Shown: positions 6,168-7,159 of the stretch, one piece after another
Layout of the letters: the number at the start of each line of letters is the position of its first letter
Numbering within the stretch: the stretch's first letter is position 1
NCBI GenBank assembly: GCA_016234975.1
Contig: JACRND010000082.1
Coordinates: forward strand, 1 to 7,159
Direction: 5' to 3'
DNA length: 7,159 bases
Source: Nitrosarchaeum sp.
Lineage (GTDB): Archaea; Thermoproteota; Nitrososphaeria; Nitrososphaerales; Nitrosopumilaceae
The notes under the pieces: model-generated
Databases searched by the model: none
What the model was told of the DNA's origin: nothing
The model's input: the letters and a program-made list of their open reading frames with translations, nothing else
Made by a program: the position numbers and the translations under genes

Positions 6168-7116
6168 CATCTGTATCTGATGGAGTTGACCTGTCAATGT
6201 ATCTTATCTCATACCAGTCTCCAATGTCGACTGTCTTACCATCAATCTCTCGAGGAATCTCTATTTCCACCTCAAAAATACCTGTGTTTGGTCCTGTCTC
6301 AATTAGATATCCAGAATTTGCATCAAAAACAGGATTTGCAAGCGTTGTTCTGATTCCACCTTCTCCTCTGTACTCTAGTTGACTAAGTGATATCTTGTCT
6401 TTCTCTTTGGAATCCATGTTTGCATCTGGCTCGTATAGTCTAACTACAAATTCGTGTCCTATTCTAGAGCCCCCACCAGCAGTCTGCATTTTTGCAAATG
6501 ATTTTGTCAATGGCACTGATTTTACTAAAACTTGCTTTTCTCCTGAATAATCTGATGCATCCAAGTATCTAATCATAACAACATCGCTTTGATCCAAAGG
6601 TTTACCATTAATTGTGTCTGGCAATTGTAATTTTACATAAAATTGTCCAGTATCTGGTCCTGTCTCTATCATGCTTGTTGGTCCGTCAATTGCAACTCCA
6701 TTAATTGTAAATTCAAACAGTCCAACAGTAGATACAGTCTCTATTCCATTATGAGCCAAATTTAAGTCGTCATCTGTAATGTAGAAATTTATTATGCTTC
6801 CAAATGATGCTGGAACCACTTGAATCTCTTCTGGTTTTTTTGTATGATTCTGAATCTCTTTTTTTACAATTACTATCTTTCCAAACCCTTTGCTTTCTAA
6901 TTTTTCCGCGGTTGTAGATTTGACACATGCTGGAAATCCATTGTTTCGTATCACTAAACTAAGACCTGCTTTGCAAGTGACATTTTCTGCGGTGATTCCT
7001 TGTTTCATTTGTTTTCTTGGTGATTCTATCTCTGCATTTGCTGGATTTATAAAAAATAACGCCAAAGACAAAATCAAAAACAAGGCAACAAACAATACTT
7101 TATTATCAAAATTCAC
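6136..7116 (-). CDS. Secreted two-repeat surface protein with thaumarchaeal two-Cys N-terminal segment (GTG start)
   Basis: 326 residues, probably exported and held outside the membrane or in the S-layer; exact function unknown. A Sec signal peptide spans 1-28: polar start, hydrophobic 7-23, and cleavage after ANA (26-28). Residues about 32-75 (SPRKQMKQGI...CKAGLSLVI...PACVKSTTAEKL) form a segment with C48 and C64 that I associate with many exported thaumarchaeal proteins; the cysteines probably form a disulfide. Then come two related beta-rich domains, about 106-186 and 220-308, sharing ETGPDTGQF / ETGPNTGIF and an 'I-NGK-L/V-D--D---IRYLD' tail; ETGPNTG motifs also occur in thaumarchaeal S-layer proteins. 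There is no C-terminal anchor. The start is GTG at 7116: the frame stays open upstream to the edge, but no other start is present there and the TATA spacing fits GTG. Confidence 0.85.
   Translation of the reverse strand: MNFDNKVLFVALFLILSLALFFINPANAEIESPRKQMKQGITAENVTCKAGLSLVIRNNGFPACVKSTTAEKLESKGFGKIVIVKKEIQNHTKKPEEIQVVPASFGSIINFYITDDDLNLAHNGIETVSTVGLFEFTINGVAIDGPTSMIETGPDTGQFYVKLQLPDTINGKPLDQSDVVMIRYLDASDYSGEKQVLVKSVPLTKSFAKMQTAGGGSRIGHEFVVRLYEPDANMDSKEKDKISLSQLEYRGEGGIRTTLANPVFDANSGYLIETGPNTGIFEVEIEIPREIDGKTVDIGDWYEIRYIDRSTPSDTDEKIILKGKIG
6193..6459 (-). repeat. Second copy of the internal domain repeat
   Basis: Encodes residues 220-308. It shares with the other copy the order strand-rich start, ETGPxTGxF, 'I-I/L-P--I-GK--D--D', and IRYxD. 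Acidic residues (D231, D235, E238, D240) resemble a calcium-type loop, which is inference. At DNA level GGTCCTGTCTC (6290-6300, plus strand) recurs in the other copy. Confidence 0.75.
6559..6801 (-). repeat. First copy of the internal domain repeat
   Basis: Encodes residues 106-186, starting FGSIINFYITDDDLNL and ending MIRYLD. The ETGPDTGQF motif (151-159) and the NGKPLDQSD segment align with the second copy. The matching DNA 11-mer GGTCCTGTCTC lies at 6656-6666. The DDD (115-117) occupies the position of the acidic cluster in copy two. Confidence 0.75.
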
Positions 7117-7137
7117 AGTTTTATTCTCATTTTTAAT

Positions 7138-7146
7138 CTTAAATAG
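7138..7146 (-). promoter_or_regulatory. TATA box of the secreted-protein gene
   Basis: On the minus strand TATTTAAG (7145-7138) is centred about 26 bases before the GTG at 7116, the usual box A to start spacing in archaea, so the message is probably leaderless and the GTG is the true start. Only 13 bases of the upstream sequence are in the window. Confidence 0.6.
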
Positions 7147-7159
7147 ATTGATGATAAAT

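Noticed and set aside
6086..6382. Plus-strand open frame of 98 codons
   Set aside because: Antisense to the secreted-protein repeat, whose coding pattern is clear.
1..7159. tRNA, rRNA, CRISPR array, insertion sequence or attachment site
   Set aside because: No spaced direct repeats, transposase motifs or cloverleaf-like sequence seen on either strand.

Overview
The window looks like chromosomal DNA of an AT-rich, probably marine, ammonia-oxidising archaeon of the Nitrososphaerota (Thaumarchaeota; Nitrosopumilus-like). The evidence is a complete archaeal NurA-HerA-Mre11-Rad50 gene set, TATA boxes about 26 nt ahead of start codons (leaderless transcription), and a secreted protein carrying an N-terminal two-cysteine segment and 'ETGPxTGxF' repeats that I associate with thaumarchaeal surface proteins. 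The genus is an inference from these features; no rRNA is present.

Positions 1-5257 (minus strand) form one tightly packed DNA end-resection operon, transcribed nurA, herA, mre11, rad50. nurA and herA share one base (TAATG). The herA stop directly abuts a TTG start of mre11 in the same frame. mre11 and rad50 overlap by 11 bp. rad50 runs off the left edge just past its CPTC zinc hook. Together the products should open and process double-strand breaks (Mre11-Rad50) and resect the ends (HerA translocase with NurA nuclease) to give 3' single strands for RadA. Oddities are a 17-base homopolymer inside nurA, the readthrough-ready herA/mre11 junction, and GSHD in place of the usual GNHD in Mre11.

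Positions 5258-5508 are non-coding, with two overlapping palindromes upstream of nurA and a terminator-like hairpin behind the next gene. Positions 5509-5805 (minus) encode a lysine-rich 98-residue protein of unknown function. Diverging from it at 5894-6073 (plus) is a 59-residue DUF1059-type protein with two Cys and an HxxxH. Positions 6136-7116 (minus), convergent with it, encode a secreted two-repeat beta-rich protein starting at GTG behind a good TATA box.

No tRNA, rRNA, CRISPR array, transposon or phage gene was seen. The best-supported content is a known repair system in a lineage-specific arrangement. The less explained parts are the two small proteins, the palindromes and the sequence features at gene junctions.
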